Under the pieces are notes generated by a model that was not told where the DNA came from, did no database searches, and was given only the letters and a program-made list of their open reading frames with translations. A program made the translations under genes and the position numbers. From the IMG/VR virus record IMGVR_UViG_3300037587_000525, positions 1-38,659 of that record: a stretch of 38,659 bases of DNA. One strand, given 5' to 3'. Position 1 is the stretch's first letter; each line of letters starts with the position of its first letter. The stretch comes from a virus. Positions 28,035 through 36,425 of this stretch are shown here, in pieces.

Positions 28035-28250
28035 ATGAAAAAGATAATAACGTGGGCCGCTGTAGTCGCGCTGCTGTCAATTCTTGAGCTGATCTATGGA
28101 GTTAATAGCACGGGGGAGAAGGTGGCCGTGGTGCTGCTCTCGTGGTCAATTATGCTTCCCTTTATTGCCCTGGCCGTAGTGAAGTTTCTTGACAGCTATA
28201 AGCCGAATTATTATGACGATATTGACGAGCATGGGAGTGAGTTCAGATGA
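28035..28250 (+). CDS. Small two-TM membrane protein (71 aa)
   Basis: ATG at 28035 is chosen with GAGGTGG upstream; a TTG six codons earlier is less likely. There are two hydrophobic segments, about residues 4-23 and 30-53, with a short polar loop (NSTGEK) and an acidic C-terminal tail (DDIDEHGSE). Probably inserted in the inner membrane. The role is unknown; superinfection exclusion proteins have this general shape. Confidence 0.55.
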   Translation: MKKIITWAAVVALLSILELIYGVNSTGEKVAVVLLSWSIMLPFIALAVVKFLDSYKPNYYDDIDEHGSEFR

Positions 28251-28540
28251 GTGAGACGAATGGCGTTGATTGCCTTGTTATGCCTGAATTTGGGCAGAAA
28301 ATCCTTGTAAGCCAAAAATACCGCCGCGTAAAGCGTGGATTTAAAAAGGAGTATGTTGCAGAGCCTTTCAACGCGGTAGGCGTATTCCTTGGCCGGAGAA
28401 CAATAACCAACGGGGAAACAGATCGCGATAGCGAATACGGTTACTCTTGGATGGCTAAAGAGCATATTCGAGCTGCCTTGGTCGCGTTTAGCCCGAACGA
28501 AAACCCTGTGTATGTGCCGCTAGATGCAATAGAAGCATAA
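28247..28540 (+). CDS. Hypothetical protein (97 aa)
   Basis: Starts with ATGA overlap. It is beta-rich with a basic centre (KYRRVKRGFKKEY) and a FNAVGVFLGRRTI strand. The end VPLDAIEA suggests a complete domain. The frame continues open past its TAA into the next called gene. Confidence 0.5.
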   Translation: MSETNGVDCLVMPEFGQKILVSQKYRRVKRGFKKEYVAEPFNAVGVFLGRRTITNGETDRDSEYGYSWMAKEHIRAALVAFSPNENPVYVPLDAIEA

Positions 28541-28606
28541 CGGCAGAGTTTAGGGGCCGGTGAAGACGATCCAATTGAGTTAAACGAACAGCTAGAGCAG
28601 ATTGTT

Positions 28607-28810
28607 ATGGCTAGACATACGGCAAGAGCTTCAGAAAAGTACCCATGGAAAGATGGCTGGTTAGTATTGGATTTGTGGATTTCTATGCCTAATTCAGCGC
28701 CAACATCTAAGCTCCTTGGCCATTCGGCACCGGGCGAAAAAGTTGAGTCCGCACAAATTGCCAATAAGGCCATTAAAAGAATCATGAGCGGTGACGCAAT
28801 AGCGCGATAA
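28607..28810 (+). CDS. Hypothetical protein, possibly truncated at its N-terminus (67 aa)
   Basis: The frame is open from the stop of the preceding gene (28540), but the first ATG is at 28607 and has no good ribosome-binding site. The 22 codons before it look coding and acidic (EDDPIELNEQLEQIV). This may be a gene that lost its start, or the second half of a longer gene now cut by TAA. No family. Confidence 0.35.
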   Translation: MARHTARASEKYPWKDGWLVLDLWISMPNSAPTSKLLGHSAPGEKVESAQIANKAIKRIMSGDAIAR

Positions 28811-28876
28811 CGTCGTAGTAACCGGGCGGAGTTCCGAGTTTAATTCCTTGTTAGAGGGTTGGGTTAACAGGAGAGC

Positions 28877-29023
28877 ATGATGATTATAAAAGAGAGAATA
28901 ACGCTGCCTATATGGTTTTTAGCCATGGCCTTATATTCCATTTATTCACCAGTAAAGGCGGTAAACATGAATATTAGGTGCTGCGATGGAAAGAAACCGT
29001 TAGGCCAGAATAAAGCCCTATAA
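28877..29023 (+). CDS. Small membrane or secreted peptide (48 aa)
   Basis: ATG at 28877 follows CAGGAG; a second ATG is adjacent. Residues 10-25 are hydrophobic (LPIWFLAMALYSIY), resembling a signal anchor, followed by a basic segment with a CC pair. Unknown function. Confidence 0.45.
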   Translation: MMIIKERITLPIWFLAMALYSIYSPVKAVNMNIRCCDGKKPLGQNKAL

Positions 29024-29040
29024 CTATTGATCGACCCCAC

Positions 29041-29072
29041 AACCGGCGTGTTATATCACCCCAAACGGAGAG
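29041..29072 (+). repeat. 32-bp leader repeat, copy 2
   Basis: Second copy of the element at 26812, ending in AAACGGAGAG four bases before the ATG at 29077. The TTATAT within it lies 18 bp after TTGATC (29029), which could be a weak promoter in this copy only. Confidence 0.75.
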
Positions 29073-29076
29073 ATCT

Positions 29077-29508
29077 ATGCCGATTGAGCAGATCATAAAC
29101 TCAGAAGTGGCTTTTGATGCCTATATTGGCCACCTAAGAGCGCAATTTGATAAGCATCACTATCTCCGCATCACCGTGAAGACAGGAAAACAACGCACGC
29201 CGACCCAGAACAATTGCATGTGGAAGTACTGCACCATGCTTGCCGATTCGCTTAACGAGGGAGGGATTGACTTCAGGCAGGCGCTCAAGCCAGGGGTGGA
29301 TGTTCCATTCAATAAAGACCTCGTTAATGAATACCTATGGGACGTATTTCAAGAGGCTATAACCGGGCACAAGAGCAGCACGAAGCCGGATAGGAGTCAG
29401 TACAGCGAGATATATGACCGGGTGAATGCGTTCACAATCAACCGCTGGGGGATAAGCGTTCCCTGGCCTTCTAAGGACACGATGAAGGACGTTGCCAGCA
29501 CCCCCTGA
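29077..29508 (+). CDS. Hypothetical protein, remote NinB-like candidate (143 aa)
   Basis: ATG at 29077 behind AAACGGAGAG. The GKQRTPTQNNCMWKYCTMLAD segment (residues 42-61) resembles the RTLEQN-x-LWAML signature of lambda NinB/Orf-type recombination mediators, and the VPFNKDLVNEYLW and SVPWPSKD phrases recur in phage proteins of this kind. The position shortly before a RusA resolvase, as ninB lies in lambdoid nin regions, supports it. The match is short and the call is tentative. Confidence 0.5.
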   Translation: MPIEQIINSEVAFDAYIGHLRAQFDKHHYLRITVKTGKQRTPTQNNCMWKYCTMLADSLNEGGIDFRQALKPGVDVPFNKDLVNEYLWDVFQEAITGHKSSTKPDRSQYSEIYDRVNAFTINRWGISVPWPSKDTMKDVASTP

Positions 29509-29756
29509 ATAGTCTGTTTTGTAGAGAGTAAAAGCTATCTTCGCTGGTGACCTTTGAGCATTAGTGGATAAGAGATAGCCGCTGTAGCAGGTGAACGTGA
29601 GTGGTGATAACTCAACGTCTGCTAATCACCCAGCACTCTCTCCAAAGCAGATCGATCATAATTTTGGAATTAGATAGCCTGTAGAAAGGAGAAAGGGCAA
29701 AGCTCATCGTTGATAACCATTTTGGGTAAGTAACAAAGCAATGGAGAGTAGCTGCA
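29509..29756 (+). other. 248-bp intergenic stretch, no convincing gene
   Basis: Holds a 28-codon GTG frame from about 29592 with an AGCAGG site, and an AAAGGAGAAAGGG sequence near 29686 that is not followed by a usable start. No strong hairpin, tRNA-like fold or promoter was seen. The reverse-strand frame here overlaps the next gene and is taken as chance. Confidence 0.4.
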
Positions 29757-30128
29757 ATGAGAAGCAAAAAGAACAAAGTCACAGCAGAGCACTTGAAGTT
29801 CCGTGAAGCCATTGCGCAGTATGTTGAGGCTCAAGGTGCTCTACCTCTGGCCGATGGCGGCCCTTGGCAGATGCACCATGTTGTGGGCGGCTCATATGTG
29901 CAGGACAAGATTCACATCGGCGAGTGGTTCCTGCTGCCGATAGAGTCAGAGTTTCACGACCCGGGAAGCAACAACCCGTTAAACGTGACCCACTTCCGCA
30001 AGCGATTCACAAAGCAGTTTGGGGATCAGCGCGTTTTATTTCTCTGCATGGTTAAGAGGATGGAGGATATGGGACTGCTTGTTCCGCCGCCCAGGGTGAT
30101 GGAAGCGATCATGAGGACAAGACGATGA
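29757..30128 (+). CDS. His-rich phage protein, possible nuclease (123 aa)
   Basis: ATG at 29757 with GGAGAG upstream. Residues 35-75 carry WQMHHVVGG, HIGEWFLLPIESEFHD and the NNPLNVTHFRKRFTKQFG block, a pattern of conserved His and Asn residues found in nin-region phage proteins related to DUF968/Ref-type and HNH-like nucleases. A recombination or DNA-cleavage role is plausible. Metal ligands cannot be proven from sequence alone. Confidence 0.55.
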   Translation: MRSKKNKVTAEHLKFREAIAQYVEAQGALPLADGGPWQMHHVVGGSYVQDKIHIGEWFLLPIESEFHDPGSNNPLNVTHFRKRFTKQFGDQRVLFLCMVKRMEDMGLLVPPPRVMEAIMRTRR

Positions 30129-30328
30129 GAGATATCGGCGCGAATCGATTGCAGCGTTTGGTTATGTTGCGACAGCGCAGAATGAATAACATGACAACCG
30201 AGCAGCTGGCTAGATTGAACAAGGTGCTCTGTGGCAAGGGTTGCCATTGGGCGACAGAGGAGCGGATTATGGTATGCAAGACTTTGGGCGTAAAGCTGTC
30301 AAAGCTGTTTAAAGAAGAAGCAAAATGA
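30125..30328 (+). CDS. Small basic hypothetical protein (67 aa)
   Basis: Coupled by ATGA at both ends, between the His-rich protein and RusA. Basic N-terminus (RLQRLVMLRQRR) and a helix-turn-helix-like layout in residues 24-62 (TTEQLARLNKVLCG ... EERIMVCKTLGVKLSKL). Unknown; a small DNA-binding protein is possible. Confidence 0.5.
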   Translation: MRDIGANRLQRLVMLRQRRMNNMTTEQLARLNKVLCGKGCHWATEERIMVCKTLGVKLSKLFKEEAK

Positions 30329-30723
30329 GAGAGGAAGTCTTGTGGGTGCCAGTGACAGGTCGAAAGAAGCTGAGCCTCAACGAGATTTATGCAGGCATTC
30401 ACTGGTCAAAGCGCAAAAAGCAGAAGGATACAGTGAGGCAGCTGGTCAGCGGGGCTTGCAGGGGCGTAAAACCATTCTCTAAGCCCGTCTCACTCACTTT
30501 CCGCGCAACTCTAGGCAAAGGGTCCGTTACGTGGGACATAAGCAACCACGGCTATCTGGTGAAACTGGTAGAAGATGCGCTAGTGAAGAAAGGAATCTTG
30601 ATTGATGATACTCAGAAATATGTCAGGGAGATCATCACCCAGCCCAGCATCAGGGATATTGAAACAGGTGACGGCCTATGGGTCAGAATTCAAGAGTGCA
30701 GCGAGGAATGGTGGGAGCCTTAA
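30325..30723 (+). CDS. rusA: RusA-family Holliday junction resolvase
   Basis: 132 residues. SLNEIYAGIHWSKRKKQK near residue 17 and the core DISNHGYLVKLVEDALVKKG (72-91) followed by ILIDDTQKYV carry the RusA pattern D-x2-N-x3-K/D ... DD, with acidic residues at about 72, 85 and 95-96. RusA dimers resolve Holliday junctions, which fits with RecT, YqaJ and a NinB-like gene in the same phage. It is the last gene of the rightward unit. The first acidic position reads DISN rather than DxDN, a minor variation. Confidence 0.82.
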   Translation: MREEVLWVPVTGRKKLSLNEIYAGIHWSKRKKQKDTVRQLVSGACRGVKPFSKPVSLTFRATLGKGSVTWDISNHGYLVKLVEDALVKKGILIDDTQKYVREIITQPSIRDIETGDGLWVRIQECSEEWWEP

Positions 30724-30800
30724 CGGCCAATTGACTTGTAACCTTTCCAAAAGCCATTCAAACCAAGTACCGATTGAAGGCTAATATTTTGGAGAAAGAA

Positions 30801-30828
30801 AAGGCGCTATCTCAACGAGAAGCGCCTT
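30801..30828. terminator. Terminator between convergent operons
   Basis: AAGGCGCT and AGCGCCTT form a perfect 8-bp stem with a 12-nt loop. On the minus strand TTTTCTTTC follows, so it mainly ends the tail operon after the spike gene. For the rightward transcript ending at 30723 it offers a hairpin without a T-tract. Confidence 0.75.
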
Positions 30829-30839
30829 AACTCAGGGCT

Positions 30840-33311
30840 CTATACGTTTCCGGCGCAAACAGTAAGAAGGCAACGCCTTGTCGACCCCGTTCTATTCTCT
30901 ACATAGATCAGGCCGTTAACGTCTACAGATAGATTAAACTGAGCATCCGCACCCGTTGTGCCGGTCAGCGCGCCCGTTGATAAGCCTACAAGGTTGACAG
31001 TGACCATGTTGGCAAGGTACGGAGTCCCTGACGCTCTGAACGCATATACCCCTCGGCCAAGAAAGTCATTCAAGCTAGAAAATAGTATTTGACCGCTGGC
31101 AGCTTGCCCCAGATCGATAATAAAAACATCGTCATCTGCAATGTTGCCTGTGTCGAAAGTCCTACTAAAGACAATCGAGTCGGTTTCACGCGGCCATGCA
31201 GCATCAATCTTAAGCTTGGGAACGCCTGCTGGGGATACTAAGAACTCATCTGTGCCGCCGTTGTAGCTGACAACAACGGTTCCATCTGACTTTTTGAACC
31301 CAACATTGCCCCCGTTGAATGGGCGCAAGAATGTATTTGAAGCATCGTAGTCGATCTGCATCCTAGACCAAACGAGCGAGAACGGACTGAAGTGCCCTAG
31401 ATCCCCTCCATTATTGAACCTGGCAGGCTTAACCCCCGTTCCCGTTGGTCGAGCATCCATAACAGAAGAGGCAAAAGGGATAGACCCCATATTCATTCTC
31501 GTGGTGTTCGTTGTGGCTATCGCTCGAATACCGAAAGTGCTAAAAGTAGCATCTTTCTTGCTCTCAAGCGTACACCCTTCATCAAAGTGAACGTCCTCTG
31601 CCACGTTCAGGAAAAAGGCAATGTCATCATGTGATGTCAGCTTTGTATTGATAAAACGCATTCCCCGAAGAGCAACGCCGCTCACCTCAAGACATGCGCT
31701 TGGTTGAGTAAATCCAAGCTCAGTTGCTCTCTTTCCAGTGGAATGATCAAGGCCACTGATCTCTGACTCCTGTATGTGGAACTGACTCATTCCAAAGTTC
31801 GAACCGACTAGCGCCACATCTCCGATATTTAACCCGGCGGTTGATTCCGTTGTATTAAGGGTCAGTGTCGCGCCGTTATCGACAACGCTAGTGACATTAA
31901 AGTCCGTTGTCGTATCTTCATTTATTCCGGCCTTTAGTGTTCCGGTTGAATTCGCTCTCCATGGGTTACCGTCGTAATCATTTATATCGAAGCTGTTAGC
32001 TCCAACCGCGATAATATCCCAAGTGTCAGAAGCCCGGACACATAACCCGACTTGGCCGTTAATTAGCGACTTGCGAATAGTGTTCCGTTCCCCAAACGCA
32101 AAGTCGTTCTGAGATGTGGACTCCTCGCCGTTGGTGGATAGAACTCCGGCAATTCGCCAGTGCCCAACGATTTGAACCTCGTCTAATATGACATCAGAGT
32201 GTGTGTCAGCCCAAAAGCCAACATCCCATTCATCTGATAGTAAATCAGAACCAGTGTCATTGTATCCGACTATCCCATTATAGTTAGGGAATACCCGCAA
32301 TCTTCTCAACCCGCATGCTTGTCCTGACTTTGCGGTTCTGATTGCTGCAGAAAAAGCGCGTTCAGTACCATTAACATTAGTAAGAGATGTAAGTTTATAT
32401 TCGGAATCGTTTGCGTCTCTCGGTGACAGGTTGGTGATAACGCCCCCTCTGTCCGCGTTGCTGCTGATCCACTTTTTCGTGTTAGTCTTCGCCCCAGTCC
32501 CAACAAAACATAGTTCAGTAGCGGCAGCTAATTTTATACGCCCGTGAATAGTTAGAATCCACCCGCCAAGCCCCTGCCCCTCAAGCACAACCCCTTCTGG
32601 CTCTGGGAGCTCACCGGTACAAAAGAGTCGCCCTTCGGGGAGTATTACTACACCTGGTCCTCCAAGGAAAGCCATCGCCGCAATGATGTTTGGTGAGTTG
32701 TTGGATAGCAGAGTGCTTGCACCGAAGAGTCTGGCATCCACGACCTTAGTCTGGACTACTGCGGTATCTCCGCTATCAAGCAACAGTCTATCAAAACCAT
32801 TTGAGCTATCCCCAGCGACAACAAGATAGATTGCATCCAGTCCGTCACCGGCTGTTACGCCGCCCTGTGTTGATATCGTCATGCCTGGCGCTATGTTGGC
32901 AATAATTCCGTCTGCTGCGACAGGGCTCGCCGCTACCATTGCTGCTGCCGTTGTGAAGATAGGCCCGTATCGAGTATCGCCCTGCGGAACTGACCCCTGA
33001 TAAATTCTCCAGTTTGCTACATCACCTGCAAACGTTGCTCCAGAGGTGTGAGCATTTATAGCGATGTAATAAAACCCGGAGTCAAGCACAAGATCTTTTA
33101 CTTGGTAGCTGGTTGCGGTAGCCCACACGCCGCGATCAGTAACAGAGGCGATAGATTCGATTATTTTGTCTATCGACTGGATGCCTTTTCCTGTCCGTGT
33201 GGTCACCACCGCATTCGGGCCATTTACCACAGAATCAAGCTTTGCCGCATTGTCCTGGGCAACATCAAACCTGTCGCTAGGCACTGGGAATTGAGATAAA
33301 TCAGTAGCCAT
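30840..33311 (-). CDS. Tail spike/tail fibre with predicted beta-helix
   Basis: 823 residues, the last gene of the tail operon; its start overlaps the tip protein stop as TAATG. Residues 1-60 form a virion-attachment region. Residues 62-108 (SYQVKDLVL ... HTSGATFAGD) are a small domain common in phage fibres. Residues 115-640 are Gly, Asn and Ser-rich with short strands, including the LPEGRLFCTGEL and LEGQGLGGW turns typical of pectate-lyase-type right-handed beta-helices. The C-terminal 150 residues form a beta-rich trimerisation or receptor domain. Probably binds, and perhaps degrades, a surface polysaccharide. No catalytic residues can be identified by eye. Confidence 0.8.
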   Translation of the reverse strand: MATDLSQFPVPSDRFDVAQDNAAKLDSVVNGPNAVVTTRTGKGIQSIDKIIESIASVTDRGVWATATSYQVKDLVLDSGFYYIAINAHTSGATFAGDVANWRIYQGSVPQGDTRYGPIFTTAAAMVAASPVAADGIIANIAPGMTISTQGGVTAGDGLDAIYLVVAGDSSNGFDRLLLDSGDTAVVQTKVVDARLFGASTLLSNNSPNIIAAMAFLGGPGVVILPEGRLFCTGELPEPEGVVLEGQGLGGWILTIHGRIKLAAATELCFVGTGAKTNTKKWISSNADRGGVITNLSPRDANDSEYKLTSLTNVNGTERAFSAAIRTAKSGQACGLRRLRVFPNYNGIVGYNDTGSDLLSDEWDVGFWADTHSDVILDEVQIVGHWRIAGVLSTNGEESTSQNDFAFGERNTIRKSLINGQVGLCVRASDTWDIIAVGANSFDINDYDGNPWRANSTGTLKAGINEDTTTDFNVTSVVDNGATLTLNTTESTAGLNIGDVALVGSNFGMSQFHIQESEISGLDHSTGKRATELGFTQPSACLEVSGVALRGMRFINTKLTSHDDIAFFLNVAEDVHFDEGCTLESKKDATFSTFGIRAIATTNTTRMNMGSIPFASSVMDARPTGTGVKPARFNNGGDLGHFSPFSLVWSRMQIDYDASNTFLRPFNGGNVGFKKSDGTVVVSYNGGTDEFLVSPAGVPKLKIDAAWPRETDSIVFSRTFDTGNIADDDVFIIDLGQAASGQILFSSLNDFLGRGVYAFRASGTPYLANMVTVNLVGLSTGALTGTTGADAQFNLSVDVNGLIYVENRTGSTRRCLLTVCAGNV

Positions 33312-36028
33312 TATAAAACCCCATCCTTTTCATAAATTCGTTCATCATATTGAGATAATTCTATTGTAACACGACCGTCCGCGCCGGGCTTTTTGGTGAT
33401 AACGGTCCAGTCGGAAGCGTTAACGTCATCAAGCACGCCGAGAAGGTACCGGCTGCCGGCCTGGATTGTTGATCCATCTGCAACTATTCCCGACCCTGCA
33501 AAAGTGGCTGTGAATTGCTTTTGACCAGTTACCGCGGCTACGACGGGACCGAGCACGACTCCCTGTGAATCGGTTATGATCGCAAAAATGGCCCCCGCTG
33601 GCAGCTCATCAAGGCGTTCGCTTGTATCGAATGTCGTGCCGTTGATCGATCTGATCTCGCCTTCGCTGATGTCTCCGTCAAAGATGTCGACCCAGCCAAC
33701 CCTGTCACCGATATCAACGAGCATGCCATCAGATAGAACTTTGTCAGAAACAGTTCTGCGCTGCCTGAGAATTTTCCTGACCTCAAGGTTCGCCCTGTCG
33801 GTTGCCTGCAGGACCGTCCTGCATCCAGCCAGGTCAATTTTATGCGGCCTGGTGCCTATGGACCCCTCGACTATGGTTTCTCCAACAGAGTCAATCTTGC
33901 GCTTAATCTCTGCCCTTTTGCCGGTCACTGGATCAGTATATCGGAGAGCAATGCTGTCAAAATCCTTCGGGCGCTGGAGTTTATAGTTCTGTTTCTGATT
34001 GTCGCCGCTTGCGATGTTTCGCCGGTTAAACAGTGCACTCCGGGCGGTCTTTGTCTCATCCCTAAAGAATCGCCACACTTGGCCATCTCGATACACGCCG
34101 ACCCGGGCCGCGTTGCATATGGTCTGCACTCTCGACCCCAGGCTGATGTCTTTGTCATCGAAGGAATAATCAAACCGGCCAAGCTCCTGATCTGATAGCC
34201 CGCCCTGAATCTCATACAGAGAATCAAGGTCGATTTCATCAAGAGGCCGGCCAGCAGATACATTAAGCGAATACAGGACCGCATCAGCAAATTTTCGTGT
34301 GGCAGTCAGGGTTGCATCAAAGCCCCCTCCGGCAGTCCAGGTAGGAAGTTTTCGCGTGCAATCGATGTTTATTTTTCGTTGGGATGAGCTCAGGGCGAAA
34401 TTCGTTGCAACGGTGTTAACGTCCACTGTGGTAATGTCGCCAAACCCGGAGCCTGAGTACGCCGTCACCGAAACAGCATCCTCCCATTTAACTTGGTCCA
34501 AAGCTGAGCCTGCAAATTTATTCGTCGTGCGCCTAGCTCTGACCCTATAAAACCCGCCTGAAACGGGAACTGTAAATTTCTCAGTCTGGAATTGCGCGTC
34601 AAATGTTCCGCCTGTAAAGGAATAATTCTCAGTGTCGATAACGCCTGTCGGCGTGCCTACAGAATCGGTTTCCTGGATGTCCGCTTCGATATTAACTGTT
34701 ATCACGTTTCCGTTCTGATCGCGGATCCCTCTTGGCATCTGGAAATGAAACCATACCTGCTCTGCAGTGTCGGCAAGCTGGAACCACCCCACGTTCGCGT
34801 CTGGATCCTGTCCAAACCTCACCATCGTCGCTGTTGCGTCATCTTCATCAATGACTGTTTCTGTGACCGTGAACCTAATTGCGCTCAGAGGCGTTCCATC
34901 TATAGTCGGAAGGAACGTATCCGGACCATGAGTAAGAACATTAAAATCACCGTCATTCGATGCAGTATCAGCAACGGTAAATTTATTGAGAGAGTCGATC
35001 CCTAGATTTTCCTCGACATTCAAATCAAAGGAATACACAACCATTGGAGCCGTTGTAACCCGGGTAAATGTCGCGGTCACGGGGCCTTCTGTAGTAACCC
35101 CGCCGGTCACATCAAGTTGCACCTGCCCCGCGTTGTCTGTGATCGATGCAATAGTGAACGTGGCGTTATTGCTGACCGTTCCTGTGACCACCAACTGATC
35201 ACCTGGTGACAGGTCCAGGTTATAGGCAAAAGCGTTGTCAGGTATGTCGATGAGATTTGTTGATGTGAACTGAACATTGGCCGGACTGGCAGCGTCGAGT
35301 TTGTCTTTGAATACCAGCCTGCCGACGCTTGAAACCGTAGGGTCATCAGGAGCAAGCAGCTCCTGACCGTTAATGTCGTTTGTCTCCCTGCCAATCTGTA
35401 GGTCTGGCGGAATGTCGCCAGGATCACGAACAGTAGCCGACGACCCGGGGATTCCTGAGAGTAGTGACTGGCCGCTCTTGATTTCGTTTATCAGGAACTC
35501 ACCAACGCCCAGGCCGAAAACTTCTCGAACCTGTTTGGTGTTGGCAACGTATTCGAACAGAGATGGCTGCAAAAGGTCAGGAAATGCAATTATCCTTCCG
35601 AATATTTCCGGCATTGCCTGGTAGGGGCGAGCACTGTTTGTCTGTCCGCTTAGAGAGTTGTTTGGGCTATCTTTGCCTGTCTGCCCCTGAGAGTTTGGGA
35701 TTGAAGGTGTAGGAATCAAAATAACAGTAGCGACAGCGATAACAGCAATTGCAATTAACGCAATCGTAAGGGGATCAAATCCGCTTGGGCGGTGAACGAT
35801 ATGAAGCACATCACCATCGTCAAGAATCCTCCCGCAGCCCTGCTGATCAATCAGCGTTGATTTATGGACACTGCCAAGATGCAGATCAGTTTCGATACCG
35901 TAAAACGGCAACTCAGCCTCGCTCTTTTTCGGATAGGCTCTTTCAAGATACGTGATTATTGAAAGCCCAGAATCGACCGGGACTATCTGCTTATCCGTTG
36001 GGGTGTGAATTACAATCGTTGCCGACAT
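33311..36028 (-). CDS. Tail tip protein, gpJ-like host-specificity protein
   Basis: 905 residues from ATG at 36028; an upstream TTG (36064) would lengthen the overlap with the preceding gene. Residues 1-95 are a tail assembly I-like domain, and about 83-105 are very hydrophobic (LTIALIAIAVIAVATVILIP), as in tip-attached gpI/gpJ fusions. The next part carries YQAMPEIFGRIIAFPDLL and the EVFGLGVGEF phrase of gpJ N-termini. Several fibronectin-type and beta-sandwich repeats follow (residues 230-560), and a conserved C-terminal J domain (DRVGWVDIFDGD, about 770). It forms the baseplate hub-spike of the tail tip. Confidence 0.85.
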   Translation of the reverse strand: MSATIVIHTPTDKQIVPVDSGLSIITYLERAYPKKSEAELPFYGIETDLHLGSVHKSTLIDQQGCGRILDDGDVLHIVHRPSGFDPLTIALIAIAVIAVATVILIPTPSIPNSQGQTGKDSPNNSLSGQTNSARPYQAMPEIFGRIIAFPDLLQPSLFEYVANTKQVREVFGLGVGEFLINEIKSGQSLLSGIPGSSATVRDPGDIPPDLQIGRETNDINGQELLAPDDPTVSSVGRLVFKDKLDAASPANVQFTSTNLIDIPDNAFAYNLDLSPGDQLVVTGTVSNNATFTIASITDNAGQVQLDVTGGVTTEGPVTATFTRVTTAPMVVYSFDLNVEENLGIDSLNKFTVADTASNDGDFNVLTHGPDTFLPTIDGTPLSAIRFTVTETVIDEDDATATMVRFGQDPDANVGWFQLADTAEQVWFHFQMPRGIRDQNGNVITVNIEADIQETDSVGTPTGVIDTENYSFTGGTFDAQFQTEKFTVPVSGGFYRVRARRTTNKFAGSALDQVKWEDAVSVTAYSGSGFGDITTVDVNTVATNFALSSSQRKINIDCTRKLPTWTAGGGFDATLTATRKFADAVLYSLNVSAGRPLDEIDLDSLYEIQGGLSDQELGRFDYSFDDKDISLGSRVQTICNAARVGVYRDGQVWRFFRDETKTARSALFNRRNIASGDNQKQNYKLQRPKDFDSIALRYTDPVTGKRAEIKRKIDSVGETIVEGSIGTRPHKIDLAGCRTVLQATDRANLEVRKILRQRRTVSDKVLSDGMLVDIGDRVGWVDIFDGDISEGEIRSINGTTFDTSERLDELPAGAIFAIITDSQGVVLGPVVAAVTGQKQFTATFAGSGIVADGSTIQAGSRYLLGVLDDVNASDWTVITKKPGADGRVTIELSQYDERIYEKDGVL

Positions 36029-36425
36029 ATCGCCAGTATTCCAATCGTGAATATAGTTTTTCAAGGGTGCGGATACTATGATAACCCACGCTGCCAGGCC
36101 TGTCGTCTGACCCCAGACAATGCAGGCACCTGCCTCCAGTAACTACCCCGACATGGGCCGGGATGTCGCCATGAAATGCAGCGAAAACAAGACCATCAGA
36201 TGGGCCCTGTTCTTTCCTCCACCATCCGGATTCCGCTTGCTGGAAAAACCCGTCAGAGATCGGGGTTGATCCATCTGAATATCCAGGAACAACAGGGATG
36301 TCCAAGCAGTGAACGTGACGGAAAAACATCACCACCACTCCCCAGCAGTCAAGCTCGGTAAAGCTTTCGCCTCTGTTAACCCACGGCAGTCCCACAGTTC
36401 TATTAATAAAGTTTTCAGAAGTCAT
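35991..36425 (-). CDS. NlpC/P60-type tail protein (lambda gpK-like)
   Basis: 144 residues. The phrase GLPWVNRGESFTELDCWGVV carries the catalytic Cys in the DCWG motif (residue 27), AHVGVV holds the His (about residue 91), and a third polar residue follows in LHCLG. These are the Cys-His pair of the NlpC/P60 fold. In lambda-like tails this protein (gpK) cleaves peptidoglycan locally during DNA entry. It overlaps both neighbours, and the order DUF1833, NlpC/P60, tip protein is standard. Confidence 0.85.
   Translation of the reverse strand: MTSENFINRTVGLPWVNRGESFTELDCWGVVVMFFRHVHCLDIPVVPGYSDGSTPISDGFFQQAESGWWRKEQGPSDGLVFAAFHGDIPAHVGVVTGGRCLHCLGSDDRPGSVGYHSIRTLEKLYSRLEYWRYVGNDCNSHPNG

Noticed and set aside
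29612-29812. 66-codon minus-strand frame with a hydrophobic N-terminus
   Set aside because: It starts inside the His-rich plus-strand gene, lacks a ribosome-binding site, and is the only leftward frame in a rightward operon.
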